Source: Inia geoffrensis (Eukaryota > Chordata > Mammalia > Artiodactyla > Iniidae). Taken from it: DNA of 64,000 nt. Position 1 is the first letter of the stretch; every line of letters starts with the position of its first letter. The DNA lies in the NCBI GenBank assembly GCA_036417435.1, contig CM070906.1, forward strand, positions 43,847,396 through 43,911,395, given 5' to 3'. Shown piece by piece: positions 1 through 11,200 of the stretch. Made by a program: the position numbers and the translations under genes. Under the pieces are notes generated by a model. That model ran no database searches, was not told the origin of the DNA, and worked only from the letters and a program-made list of their open reading frames with translations.

Positions 1-2185
1 AACACAAATGACCACATCAGGAATGTTAGAGGAGATAACATTACAAAACCTACAGATATTTAAAAGGATAATAAGGCAATGTTATCAATAAATTTATGCA
101 ATAACTCAAAAACATAGATCATTAAAGAATTAGATTCATCATTGAAAATCTTTTACAAAAAAAACCCCCAAACACCAGACACACATTGTTTCACTAACGA
201 AGTCAAACACTTAAAAAAGAAATAATACAAACTCTATACAAATCCGGAAATTAAAAAGAAGAAAATATTCCCAAAATAATTTTATAAAACCAGAGAAAAC
301 CTGACACAAAAACCTGACAAATATATTACAGGAAAAGAAAATTATAGGCCAATACCCATCATGCACATAAACCCAATGATACTTGGTAAACATTAAACTG
401 AATTGAGCAAAGTATAACACCACTTCACCAAGTGGCATTTACCCAAGAATGCAAGGTTGGTTTAACATTCAAAAAAGTCAGAATAATTCACCACAGCAAC
501 AGAATAAAGTACAAAAACCTTACAATTGTGTCAGTGCATAAACTGATCATGTCACTTTATGCACTGCCACAGGATACAAGGTCAATACACAAAAACCAAC
601 TGTAAAAATTTTCTATAAAGTTACAATAATCAAGATAACATGTTATTGACATGAAAATACACATAAAGATTAATGAAATAGAGAGTTCATGGAAAAAACT
701 GGCAAAAATATTGAACTAATTTTCAACAAATGCTCTCAGGCCATTGAAAGGGGGAAAAAAAGAGTCTTTTTTAATGGTACTAGAATAACATGATAACTAC
801 ACAGAAGAAAAATGAACCTTGACTCCTACCTCAGATCATATATAAATATTAACTCAAGATGGATCTAAACACACAAGATAAAACTATAAATTTTCTAAAA
901 GAAAACACAGAAGATTATTATTGCAACTTTGTGATAGGCAGGGATTTCTTCAGATATCCAAAAAAAACCTCAAGAAGCATAAAAAATAAAACTGTCAAAT
1001 TGGAACCTCTTAAAACTAAAATTGTCTGGTAATCAAAAGATACCATTAATAAAATGTAAAGGCAAGCCACAGATTGGATGAAAATATCTGTAACAAATAT
1101 ATCTGACAAAAGATTTGAATCCAAGATATATAAATTCATACAAATCAAAATGCACAATCCAATTAAAAAAAAAAAGAACCTTGACTAAGGCTTGAACAGA
1201 CATGTTACCAAATGACTGGGCAATAAACTCATTAAAACACGTTCAGTGTCATTTACACCAGAGGAAAACCCAATTAAAACTTCAATATGATAGTATTTTA
1301 TACCCATGAGAATAGTCTTGCTTGCCTTTTTGATTATAACCAAATATTGGCAAAGACATGTAGCAACTAGAACTTTTTGATATTGCTAATGAGGTTTGAA
1401 AATGGTTCAACTACTTTGGAGAACTGTTTGGAACTTTCTTTTAAGGTTAAACATATACCTTCCTTATGACCAAGAAACTTCTTCCCCAAATATTCACCCA
1501 AGAGAAACCAAAAGATATGTCCTCAAAAAGGCTTGTGTAAGAATTTTCATAGCAACTTGATTCATAGTAGTCCCAAACTTGAAACAACACAAAAATCTAT
1601 CAATAGTGGAATGGGAAAGGAAATTGCAATGTTACGATGAAAAAAAAAAAAAAGAATGCTATACTGATAAAAGCAACAACACAGGTGAATGTCAAAAACA
1701 TTATATTCAACAAAAGAAGGCAGACACAAGAGTAGCATTCCACTTATATGAAGATTCAAGAATAGTCAAAACTGGGCTTCCCTGGTGACCCAGTGGTTGA
1801 GAGTCCGCCTGCCAATGCAGGGGACAGGGGTTCATGCCCCGGGCCGGGAAGATCCCACATGCCGCAGAGCGGCTGGGCCCGTGAGCCATGGCTGCTGAGC
1901 CTGCGCGTCCAGAGCCTGTGCTCCGCCACGGGAGAGGCCACAACAGTGAGAGGTCCGCGTACCACAAAAAAAAAAAAAAAAAATAGAATAGTCAAAACTA
2001 ACCTATGGTGACAGGAATCAGAACAATGGTTGTCTGTGGTGGAGTATAACTAGAAGGGGGCACACAAAAACTCTAAGGTGATAGAACAGTGTTACATCTT
2101 GATTGGAACAGTGGTAATACAAACATATATTTATCACACTCTTTGAATTGTACACATTTCCTCACAATAATTTTTTTTAATTTAA
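1..2185 (+). mobile_element. Old L1 (LINE-1) fragment, ORF2 to 3' end
   Basis: The sequence follows L1 ORF2 from the linker before the reverse transcriptase to the C-terminus and 3' UTR. Recognisable landmarks are the 'aaaaggataataaggcaatg' stretch near 62, the 'aattataggccaatacccat' block near 340 (the L1 'NYRPIS' motif), and the 'caactactttggagaactgt' block near 1409. The 3' end resembles the medium-age mammalian L1M type ('ctttgaattgtacacatttc', near 2142). It is cut off by the window edge on the left and interrupted by a CHR SINE at 1774-1984. All frames are riddled with stops, so it is a fossil with no coding capacity. The subfamily is not determined. Confidence 0.8.
1774..1984 (+). mobile_element. 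CHR-type tRNA-derived SINE, short form
   Basis: Starts with the CHR head 'gggcttccctggtgacccag', runs through the tRNA-like region and ends in an A run at 1964-1983. The 15-bp target-site duplication agaatagtcaaaact lies at 1759-1773 and 1985-1999. It is inserted in the old L1 of 1-2185. The B-box region reads ggttcatgccc and so departs from the pol III consensus. The short open frames inside are by-products of the GC-rich SINE. Confidence 0.95.
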
Positions 2186-2199
2186 TGAAAAAAATATTA

Positions 2200-3257
2200 A
2201 CCTGATTCTGATACACTTACTCAATGAACTGAGAATTGCTATAAGGGCTCTGAAAAATCATTTGGCATTCTGCATTGAAGCTGAATGTCCTCGTATACAT
2301 AGATCTGACAATTCTACTCCCAGGTATACTGCCCACAGCATTGACTTAAGATGTTCACCAAATACATGTAAGAAATTTTCAGAACATTATTCACAATATC
2401 CCAAACTAAAAACAATCTTAATTGTATGTCCATCAACAATAGAATGGATAAATAAAGTGTGGTTTATTTATATAACACTAATCGAAGCATCAATAAGAGT
2501 AAATAAACTACAGGCATACCTCAGAGACATTGCAGGTTTGGTTCCAGACCAGCACAATAAGCAAATATCATAAAAAGTGAGTCACACAAATTTTTTTGCC
2601 GGTGCATATACGTTATGTTTACACTATACTGTAATATATTAAATGTGTAATAGCATTATGTCTAAAAAACAATGTAGATACCTTAATTTAAAAATACTTC
2701 ATTGCTAAGAATGCTAATCATTATCTGAGCCTTCAGTAAATCACAGCAATAACATCAAAGATCACTCATCATAGATCTCCATTAGAAATATAATAAAGAA
2801 AAAGTTTGAAATATAGTGAGAACCACCAAAACATGACGCAGGGACACAAAATGCTGTTAGAAAAATGGAACCAATAGACTTGTTCTACACAGGGTTGCCA
2901 CAAACCTTCAATTTGTAAAAAGTGTATTAAAAGCAAAGCACAATAAAGCGAAGCACAATAAAACGAGGTATGCCTCTGTTGTGGATGGATCTCACAATGT
3001 TGAGCGAAAGAAGACTAAAAAGAGTAAAAGTTTTATGATTCCACTTCAAAAATCAACAAAATTAATGCCTAGTGTTAGGACTCAAAGGTGGTTATGTTTG
3101 GAGATTAGTGACTAGGAAGGCCAAAAGGGTGCCTCCTGAAGCTAGCAATATTCTATTTCTTCATCTGAGTTTTGGTTACATATTTACTTGAAAAAATTCT
3201 TTGAGCTATACACTGATGCTTCAAGCTTTTTATGTATGCTATACTTCAATTTTAAAT
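2200..3257 (+). mobile_element. Old L1 fragment carrying a Tigger1-like insertion
   Basis: Left part 2200-2510 and right part 2979-3257 together read as one L1 3' region. The left ends in an 'aatagaatggataaataaag' block (2439-2458) and the right resumes with 'ggatctcacaatgttgagcg', which are consecutive in L1 consensus. The 3' end is the usual 'ttgagctatacactgatgct' followed by 'tatgctatacttcaatttta'. The gap is filled exactly by the DNA transposon at 2511-2978. No coding capacity remains. Confidence 0.7.
2511..2978 (+). mobile_element. Internally deleted Tigger1-like DNA transposon
   Basis: Terminal inverted repeats are visible: left 'caggcatacctcagagacat' and right 'aaaacgaggtatgcctctg'. 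A TA target dinucleotide precedes the left end; the right TA has decayed. The interior keeps Tigger1-like end sequence ('acactatactgtaatatatt', 'gggttgccacaaaccttcaa') but jumps near 2740-2750 from left-end to right-end sequence, so the transposase gene is missing. It is a non-autonomous pogo/Tc1-type element of about 470 bp inserted in an L1. Orientation is nominal, because the ends are nearly symmetrical. Confidence 0.8.
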
Positions 3258-3270
3258 GTTTACTTTTTTA

Positions 3271-3541
3271 GGGCTTCCCTGATGGCGCAGTGGTTAAGAA
3301 CCCACCTGCCAATGCAGGGGACATGGGTTCGAGTCCTGGTCCAGGAAGATCCCACATGCCGTGGAGCAACTAAGCCCGTGAGCCACGACTACTAAGCCCA
3401 CGCGCCTGGAGCCCGTGCTCCGCAACAAGAGAAGCCACCGCAGTGAGAAGCCCACGCACCGCAACAAAGAGTAGCCCCTCACTTGCTGCAACGAAGACCC
3501 AATGCAGCCAAAAATAAAACAAAATAAATAAATTTATAAAA
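3271..3541 (+). mobile_element. CHR-type SINE, long older form
   Basis: The CHR head 'gggcttccctgatggcgcag' is followed by a body about 50 bp longer than the short form. It ends '...acgaagacccaatgcagcc' and then an AAATAA-rich tail. The target-site duplication gtttactttttta is at 3258-3270 and 3542-3554. It keeps a perfect pol III B box, ggttcgagtcc, at 3326-3336. The longer 3' body suggests the ancestral CHR type, while the A-tailed copies elsewhere in the window are a shortened later type. Confidence 0.93.
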
Positions 3542-4142
3542 GTTTACTTTTTTAAAACTCTGTGGTAAACCAGAGAAGTACATTTCATGCTTTGGTCATG
3601 AGATGTTATTCAAAGCTGTCATGAAACAATGTAGCATGAATTCATGGGCCTAATGATAGAAGTGTAATTTTTAAAATCGTATTTGCCATGTACTTCAGAA
3701 ATAAGTTTGTTTTTATTTGAGCATCTGGCTATCTCAGGTGCCCCTGGGGCAAGACCAAAATTTATAGTTCTGTGGTTATATAGGCCACTTGTTTATATAG
3801 AGAATTTTATGGCTTAGTTTCCCCAGGCTTATGTCAGTATTGCTGCTGGAGTTTTCTCTGTTAATTACCCTCCGGGACTTCAGTGTGCACACAGATGTCA
3901 ATTCAGATGGGCCAGCATGTATCTTTCTGGAAGCAATGGACTTTGAGTTTTTAACCAGATGGTTGAGGCAAGTTCCCTTAAGACCAAGCCCATTCTAAAC
4001 TTTGTCTGTGGATTTAACTTGTGAAGAGGGTTGGTTCCATTTTCAATGCCTAATCTGATTTGCCCAGTCATTAGCACCTTAATTTTTTTCCTATAATTTT
4101 TTAAAATTTCATGATAAATGCCTAGATATAAAAGCAAACACT

Positions 4143-4330
4143 TTTTAAGAATTTACTATGTGCCAAGCATAGTCCTAAATCTTTTATATGTAATTAATTC
4201 ATCTAATCACTGCAACTAATTTATGCAATAGGAACCATTAAAATCATCCTCATTTAAAAGAAGGAAAATGAAGCACAGATAGGTAAAAAGCTTGGCCAAA
4301 TGACATGGAAGATGTAAGATTTAATGCCAG
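4143..4330 (-). repeat. MIR SINE remnant
   Basis: Reverse-complement MIR pattern: 'tttactatgtgccaagcata', then 'cctcatttaaaagaaggaaa' and 'aagcttggccaaatgacatg'. It is diverged as expected for a mammal-wide SINE. It lies directly upstream of the composite duplication that starts at 4344. Confidence 0.75.
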
Positions 4331-4343
4331 GTAGGTAGGTTCC

Positions 4344-4516
4344 AGCATGAATTCATGGGCCTAATTGTGAATAAAAGTGATAGAAGAGAGGTGTGATTTT
4401 TAAAATCTTGTTTGCCATGTACTATGGAGCCTTTAGTTCTGTGCACCCAAGTCCTGCAACCATGAGAACTCCATAGCATCATTGTGACTATATGTTAACA
4501 AACAAAATGGAAAATG
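4344..4516 (+). repeat. Composite local duplication (copy B of A+C)
   Basis: Positions 4344-4423 match 3633-3694 (copy A, both beginning 'agcatgaattcatgggccta'). Positions 4421-4516 match 4991-5085 (copy C, 'actatggagcctttagttct'). The two matches meet at the shared bases 'act' (4421-4423). B therefore looks like A joined to C, placed between its two sources. The junction does not sit at a GT/AG pair, so simple splicing does not explain it. B carries small insertions relative to A. Confidence 0.7.
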
Positions 4517-4664
4517 CCAGCATCTATATTCTTAACCATTATGTTAAATCGTTCTCAAGGCAAGGGTTAAACATTTGTAAATGTGCAGAAAATGTGCTCA
4601 ATTCTCCACTCTTATTTCTGCAAATCTGTATTCCATCCTGGTCAACTTTTTTTAAACATACAAT

Positions 4665-4795
4665 AAGTCTCAGATTCCTTATAGTGTGGATAATAACAGT
4701 ACCTAAATAATAGTATCAGCTTAAAGATTACATGAGATGATGCATGTAAAGACCTGGCACGTATTAGGAACTTTAATAAGTATGAACTATCGTTA
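4665..4795 (+). repeat. MIR SINE remnant
   Basis: Sense-orientation MIR 3' half: 'gtggataataacagtaccta', then 'gatgatgcatgtaaagacct' and 'ggcacgtattaggaac'. It is opposite in orientation to the MIR at 4143-4330. Confidence 0.65.
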
Positions 4796-4812
4796 CTCCA
4801 TTATTCTCATTT

Positions 4813-5750
4813 ATGGTATTATTGTTCCTGGGGACTAAAACCTCTGCATTACTTACAAAGGAGGCAGCTATAAAGAAATTTGAGTGTGGAGCACCAGCAA
4901 AATTTCCTCAGGTATTAAATATCATAAACATTATGGCTGTACTTCTCATTTTCAAGTTCACCCATTGCCAGATCATCAACTTCCAAGAGAACTATGGAGC
5001 CTTTAGTTCTGTGCATCCAAGTCCTCCAACCATGAAAACTCCATACTATCGTTGTGACTATGTGCTAAGAAACAAAATGGAAAATCTCAGAAAACTTCTT
5101 CCAGAACCCACACTTTTCTACTTTGCTTTGGTCCTTTGGATCACTTTTCAATTTCAGCAGAAATTAAAGCCAAAGAACTATTTCTTGTCACAAATTCCAC
5201 CTTCTGCTGAAAAATATTCAACATGTAAATTCACGTGTAAACATGATAGCCTGACCCTTCTTCACATTAACTTTTACTTCACTGAAAAACAAACACAAAC
5301 ACATGCTGTTTCTTGGGATTAAAAGTAGGTGACACTGTGGATTCACTCTTACTAGCTATAAATGATGTACTCTGGAATTCTCTGCCAGCTTCACAGAGAA
5401 TACAAACAGGACTGTTAGTAACTCTGGCATACTGTAGACAGAAAATGGAATGTACCTTGCAGGCTCAAGAGCCTGCTGGACTTGATATGCATGCACTAGC
5501 TACCAAAGAGCAATGGCAGAGTTATGGATGGTTAACATTTTTCTCTTGCTCCCTTTCCCTTCTTGTTATCTTAATTTCTCTCAAAAGGATAATAGGCAAA
5601 TAAATATATTTTCTTTTAAATACCTTTTCCAAATAGTTTCCATGAATGATGTCAAAAATGGTATCCCTCACTCCTCCTACAGGACTGGGTGTCAAAGAAG
5701 CACCTCAGTTTTTTGCTCTTGTGATTATTATTAAGGCCATATGATGGGAA
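4813..5750 (+). other. Unassigned stretch with an isolated 169-codon ORF
   Basis: An open frame of 169 codons runs from 4813 to 5322, with further overlapping short frames to 5734. I recognise no domain. The predicted protein has a hydrophobic patch and a lysine/phenylalanine-rich composition typical of translated AT-rich DNA. Copy C of the local duplication (4991-5085) lies inside the frame, and its relative at 4421-4516 has in-frame stops. I see no splice sites or promoter, so I do not call it a gene. An unrecognised old retroelement is possible. Confidence 0.3.
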
Positions 5751-5754
5751 TATA

Positions 5755-5960
5755 CAGTAATCTGGAAACTGTTCTAGGTCTACTTTATACACTTGTCTAA
5801 TGTATCTTCACAATAACCTTAATAATTTATTGCCATTAAACACTTCAAGTAACTAATACTCGGAAAAGATGTGCGCCTTCCTCAATTGCACAGCAGTAAC
5901 TAGAAGATACGGGATATGGACCTAGAACTGCCTGATTTCAAAGAGAATGTTTGCTTTTCC
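5755..5960 (-). repeat. MIR SINE remnant
   Basis: Weak reverse-complement MIR pattern: 'ctaatgtatcttcacaataa', later 'ttgcacagcagtaactagaa' and 'cctagaactgcctgatttca'. Old and diverged. Confidence 0.6.
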
Positions 5961-7180
5961 CATTGACAATCCTAAATTCTTTAAAACTAAAGTCTGCATT
6001 AGAATACAGTACTCCAAATTTTGATCAGTATGGTAAGAAATAGATTCCTGTTCTATCTCTCCTGCTCTTATTTGTCACTGTTCTGTGCTCAAAGCGCCCC
6101 TAGTGCAATCCTCTTTCTTCTTACTTACACTCTGTAGAGAAGATTACCAACCTTGCGATGCCAGAGCAGTACTGTGCACAGCCATGAAGCAGGGAATCCC
6201 ATTCCTCCACCTGTGTCACAGTTTATTACCAGAGGCTTTAATCAATGCTATCACTCTACTCTTATTCCATAGCCTGATGTCTTACAGAGCTCTCCATGAA
6301 AACCTATCCCCTCTAACCATTCTTTCCATACTGGATTAAAAACTACAAAACTGCCTCACGAGTACAGAGATCAACCTTCATCATATCTTTCCCACTGCCC
6401 TTAGGTCCTCAACCTTTTTAGATTACCTCCCTGAGGCCCCTGTAACAGAAGCCACCATACAAATTAGCACAGTTAGTCCCTTTCTGGTTCAGCCAAAGAA
6501 GTCTGGTTATGTTTTAGGCTCAGCAAGAATTACCTTCATTCCACTCATGTTCCCAAAACCTAACATGGTGTCTGATATGTATGCATGTATGTATGTATGT
6601 GTGTGTGTGTGTGCGTGTGTTAGTTGGGCTGATTTAAAACAAGTGCTTTGAAAGCAAAATGAAGCAATACATTGAGTTACCCTTGGGAACAATATGTGGA
6701 TGCGAAAAATAAGGGAAAGTTGTACAAAGGATGATCGCACTTTGGGATCATGTAAGTAAGTTTAATTATGATGCCCTTAAATAAGATTGGGAGTTCAGGA
6801 AAATGATCATGTGTGTGGAGAAGTAAATGGTAGGGTAGTGAGTTCATATTATGATATACTGATTTTGAGATGTCTGTGGGACATTCAGGGGGGAAAATAC
6901 AACATACTCTGGAGGCTAGAATACAAATCAGGTCTGGAGAAGCACAATGGGAGTCATTACCTCTCAGATACGATTAAAAGCCAGGGTAGTAAATAACCTG
7001 GTCCAGAGAGAGGGAAAAGCATAAAAGTGAAGAGCAACAAAAGTAAAACTGAAGTCTAGACTTCTCAGTGTGCTTTCTACTAAGTTCTTGGAAGGGAAAC
7101 TTATTTCAAGACCCAAGTAAAGACCGTATAAGTATTAAATCATTAATGATGGGAACTTAGACATCATCAAGTAGTCAGCA
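5961..7180. other. No gene seen; unassigned sequence with a TG microsatellite
   Basis: AT-rich, with no recognised repeat apart from a (TATG)n/(TG)n microsatellite at 6578-6621. A short frame at 6085-6339 has no recognised similarity. Confidence 0.4.
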
Positions 7181-7184
7181 AGTC

Positions 7185-7430
7185 TTCTAAACATATTTCG
7201 CCTCCCTGTCATATATTCCATTGAATTACAAGCCAGCTAATTATTCTTCCTGCTTTATTTTCCTCCATAATACTTATCACCATTTGATGTACTATATATC
7301 TTATTTAATGCTTTTTGTAGTCTCTATTTCTCCATTTGAATAAGAGCATAGCATAGGAGAAGGGAATTTGTTCTACTTTGTTTACTGCTTAGAACATGGT
7401 AGGTGCTCACCAAATATTTGTTGTTAAGAA
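7185..7430 (+). repeat. L2 (LINE-2) 3' end remnant
   Basis: Typical L2 3' progression: 'taatacttatcaccatttga', then a pyrimidine-rich middle, then 'gaacatggtaggtgctcacc' and 'aaatatttgttg', the usual 'ggtgctcaataaatatttgt' ending in diverged form. Confidence 0.7.
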
Positions 7431-8424
7431 AAAAAGGGAAAACAATAATAATTGCTCGCTACCCTTGGGTGGCAGGTAGTACTGAAAGGCTATATGAGAT
7501 TTAGCAAAACTGGTTTGTCCTGTCTTTCAACTAGAGTGTTAGGAGACAAGCTTGTAGAAGCAGTTAAACCACATCTTATTAACACTGAAACATACAGTCA
7601 AAAGTCACTCTATTATAGAGCTTCTTTATTCTCATAAAGAAGCTAACAGAACATAGATAAACACAATTAGCTGGCTTGTAATTAGACTTCTGGGACACTA
7701 CAGGAAAACTGTTTCAGTTTCAACAGCCTATACTGGTGCATTAAATATTGCATTGGCAAAATGAAAAAGAAAAGTGGCATTAGCATGCACTTAAATCAGT
7801 ACATGTTTGTTAAGAAGTTCCCTGTTCAGTAGTGGTACAAGTTGTTTACATAGCACTTCTACAAAACATCCCATCATAATGCATAGCACGAATGGGAGAT
7901 ATTCCTTGAAGGAATTGGCATTCTAGAAGCAGTGTTCCTAATTGGTGATTATCCACGATATTGACCCATGTACTGAAATGTTGAGAAGTTGTTTCAGGTA
8001 ATTCTAATATACTAATTTGTTGTTGATGATGTTATCCCTTAGTTCAATACGCTTTTCTTTGAAAGGGGCTGAGTACAAGAATGCTCAGACTGTATTCTCT
8101 GACACAGCCTCCCCAGGGTTCCTTCTCTAATCTTCTCTCCAACCTCAGAGCTCCAGGACCATTCTTCCAGAAGCTTCAGGCATGTAGCAGATGGCATTTC
8201 CAGATAAAGAACAATTCTTAGGATACCCACAAGAGCTAAGAACACTGGATTCCTCTCAGCTGGCTGAGAAAATGTTAATGTCATGACAATAGAGCTCCAT
8301 TTTGACCACCTCCATGGTTGCCAGCCCTGCCCAAGCCTTTAGGATCTCCTTGAGCCAGTGTGCTTTCCAGAAACTGTTTTGTCTCCCACAGTCTTTTCTC
8401 CACACATACAGGAGCCAAACATTA
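7431..8424. other. No gene seen
   Basis: I recognise no repeat or exon here. A minus-strand frame of 81 codons at 8039-8284 shows no family resemblance and lacks supporting splice or promoter signals. Confidence 0.4.
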
Positions 8425-8725
8425 CTATGTTCTATAAAGCCCTATGTGATCAAGTCTGATTCTACCTCTCCCACCTAATTCTCCTACAGCAACGGGGTCC
8501 TTAGCATACCTCTAGCCTTCCGGCTGCCCCTTAAATTCGGAAAAACTTATTCTTGCCTCAGACATTTCTGAGTTGCTATTGCTTCTCCCTGAATAAACAA
8601 GATTATCACTACTATTCTCCAACAGACTGCATTCCATAAATTACCCTGTATCTATCACTATTGCTTTGCATTTTATAGCCTATCTCGGTATCACCCAGTC
8701 TCAAAGGATGAGATCTTTCATCTGT
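8425..8725 (+). repeat. L2 remnant, internal 3' region
   Basis: The block 'aaagccctatgtgatcaagt' followed by cytosine/thymine-rich text and 'ttgcctcagacatttctgag' follows the L2 order of 'aaggccctacatgatctggc' to 'cctcagggcctttgcact'. Diverged. Confidence 0.6.
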
Positions 8726-8744
8726 TGCTTCCTAGGGAGACAGT

Positions 8745-8815
8745 AAGTAAAACAGAGGCAGAGAGGAGAGAGAGATAAAAGAAGGGGAAAAAGAAGAGAA
8801 GAAAGAAGGAGCCAT
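8745..8815 (+). repeat. GA-rich low-complexity tract
   Basis: Almost pure purine run (gagagg, gagagaga, aagaagagaag) directly upstream of the SINE at 8852. Confidence 0.85.
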
Positions 8816-8851
8816 TCCCTTTTTGAGAATATTTTTTAAATATTGGGTACT

Positions 8852-9069
8852 GGGCTTCCCTGGTGGCGCAGTGGTTGAGAGTCCGCCTGCCGATGCAGGG
8901 GACACGGGTTCATGCCCTGGTCTGGGAAGATCCCACATGTCGCGGAGCGGCTGGGCCCGTGAGCCATGGCCGTTGAGCCTGCGCGTCTGGAGCCTGTGCT
9001 CCACAACGGAAGAGGCCACAACAGTGAGAGGCCCACATACCACACACACACAAAAAAAAAAAAAAAAAA
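8852..9069 (+). mobile_element. CHR-type SINE, short form
   Basis: Head 'gggcttccctggtggcgcag' and body close to the window's other short copies. The tail is a (CA)n stretch leading into an A run. The target-site duplication attgggtact is at 8842-8851 and 9070-9079. The open frames of 105-111 codons on both strands across it are SINE artefacts. Confidence 0.95.
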
Positions 9070-9109
9070 ATTGGGTACTAACTCACACATTAGGATTTTT
9101 TTCTGTTTT

Positions 9110-10310
9110 TGCTGTTTTATTTTTTAACTTTATTTTACATTGGAGTATAACTAATTAACGAAGTTGTAATAGTTTCAGGTGCACAGCAAAGCGACTAAGC
9201 CATACATATACATATATCCATTATCCCCCAAACCCCCGCTCCCATCCAGGCTGCCACATAACATCGAGCAGAGTTCCCTGTGCTATACAGTAGGTCCCTG
9301 TTGGTTATCCACTTTAAATATAGCAGTGTGTACATGTCAATCCCAAACTCCCTAACTATCCCTTCCCCCCACCCTTCCCGCCTGGTAACCATAAGTTCAT
9401 TCTCTAAGTCTGTGAGTCCGTTTCTATTTTGTAAATAAGTTCATTTGTATCAATCCTTTTTAGATTCTGAACATAAGTGATATCATATGATATTTGTCTT
9501 TCTCTGACTTACTTCACTCATACTTCACTCAGTATGACAATCTCTAGGTCCATCCACGTGGCTGCAAATCGCATTATTTCATTCTTTTTAATGGCTAAGT
9601 AATATTCCATTGTATATATATGTACCACATCTTCTTTATCCACTCCTCTGTCGACGGACATTTAGGCTGCTTCCATGTCTTGCCTATTGTAAACAGTGCT
9701 GAAACGAACATTGGGATACATATATCCTTTCAGATCATGATTTTCTCCAGATATATGCCCAGGAGTGGGATTGCAGGGTCATATGGTAGCTCTATTTTTA
9801 GTTTTTTAAGGAAGCTCCATACTGTTCTCCATAGTGGTTGTACCAATTTACATTCCCACCAGCAGTGCAAGAGGGTTCCCTTTTGTCCACACCTTCTCCA
9901 GCATTTATTGTTTCTAGATTTTTTGATGATGGCCATTCTAACTGGTGTGAGATGATATCTCATTGTAGTTTTGATTTGCATTTATCTAATAATTAGTGAT
10001 GTTGAGCATCTTCTCATGTGCCTCTTGGCCATCTGTATGTCTTCTTTGGAGAAATGTCTAGTTAGGTCTCCTGCCCATTTCTTGATTGGGTTGTTTGCTT
10101 TGATGATATTAAGCCGCATGAGCTGTTTGTAAATTCTGGAGACTAATCCCTTGTTGGACACATCATTTGCACATATTTTCTCCCAATCTGTGGATTGTCT
10201 TTTCATTTTATTTATGGTTTCCTTTGCTATGCAAAAGCTTTTGAGTTTAATTAGCTCCCATTTTTTAATTTTTGTTTTTCTTTCCATTACTCTGGGAGAC
10301 GGATTGAAAA
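9110..10310 (-). mobile_element. 5'-truncated L1, minus strand
   Basis: The minus strand reads the end of L1 ORF2 and its 3' UTR. The frame at 9982-10287 carries '[18 protein letters not shown]', and the frame at 9730-9981 carries the C-terminal cysteine-rich segment '[19 protein letters not shown]'. A frameshift or stop separates the two. The plus-strand T-rich start near 9110-9130 is the poly(A) tail. About 1.2 kb of roughly 6.5 kb remains, the usual result of incomplete reverse transcription. Its ORF2 end is very like the full-length copy at 12686-19241, but its 3' UTR is different, so it belongs to another, probably older, subfamily. Confidence 0.9.
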
Positions 10311-10809
10311 AGATATTCCCAACACTCTTATACCTCTCCTATCATACACACTTCCCATCCCCACCTTCCCAGTAGGGTTATATGGCTTTTTCATATGTTT
10401 TTTTTTTAAATCAGTATTGGATATCCACACTAATATAACTACGGGAATAAAATTTATTGGTGAGCTACAAGGTACACTAGGTGCATATTCATCTTCTTAT
10501 AAAGTTCCTATTTCTCTTGGAAATACCTGTCTTCTTTTGTGTTTCCTTAGTTTTCTATATACTTGTCTCCAATTTATCCCCAAACTCTTAAACAGAACAC
10601 TGAGACTTATTTACATTTAGTCACATACCTTGAGAATATTTTTCCCTTCTTGAAGCATCCACCCTGGAGTCTTCACACATCCAGTCAGAATTGCTTTCTT
10701 TCCAGCCATTATCCTGGGAGTCACCCTCAGGATATTACAAATTCCCTTCCCTTCTCCTTTGTTAGACCCCTATCTCTTGGGCCAGTTCCAGGGAATTCAC
10801 ATTAAAATT
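10311..10809. other. No gene seen
   Basis: Unassigned AT-rich sequence between two minus-strand L1-like pieces. Confidence 0.4.
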
Positions 10810-11200
10810 TTCAGTTTTTAAAGACATTGGTTCATCGTCTTCCAGTTTCCAATCGTACCACTGAGAAGCCCTATGCCACCGTGACTTTAATCCTTTATAT
10901 GAAACTCTATTTTGTTTGTCTGAGTGCTAGATAGATTTTTCTCTAGAATCTTTTAGGACCTGCTCTTTATTTCTGGTTTTCTAAGAATTCACAATGATGA
11001 AACTTGTTTGGATCTTCACTGTGCTAGGCGTTTGGCTGGCCCTTAAAGTCCTAGAAATGCATGGATGCCCTTCAGTTCTGGGAAGTGTTTTCTATTTTTG
11101 TTTTAGCTTATGTTTTTATTTGGGATTTAATGCAATCTTTATCATTAGTTTGACTGCATTTTATTCTAAGCCAAATCTTTGTGTACACAATGCTGGAAAG
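10810..11200 (-). repeat. Probable old L1-related fragment
   Basis: The series 'ggttcatcgtcttccagttt', 'tttctctagaatcttttagg', 'tcacaatgatgaaacttgtt' and 'cccttcagttctgggaagtg' resembles a common mammalian repeat found in antisense old L1 5' parts. The family assignment is by pattern memory and is tentative. Confidence 0.4.

Noticed and set aside
3271..3345. Possible tRNA gene
   Set aside because: A and B boxes are present, but the segment is the head of a CHR SINE with target duplications and no cloverleaf-competent 3' half.
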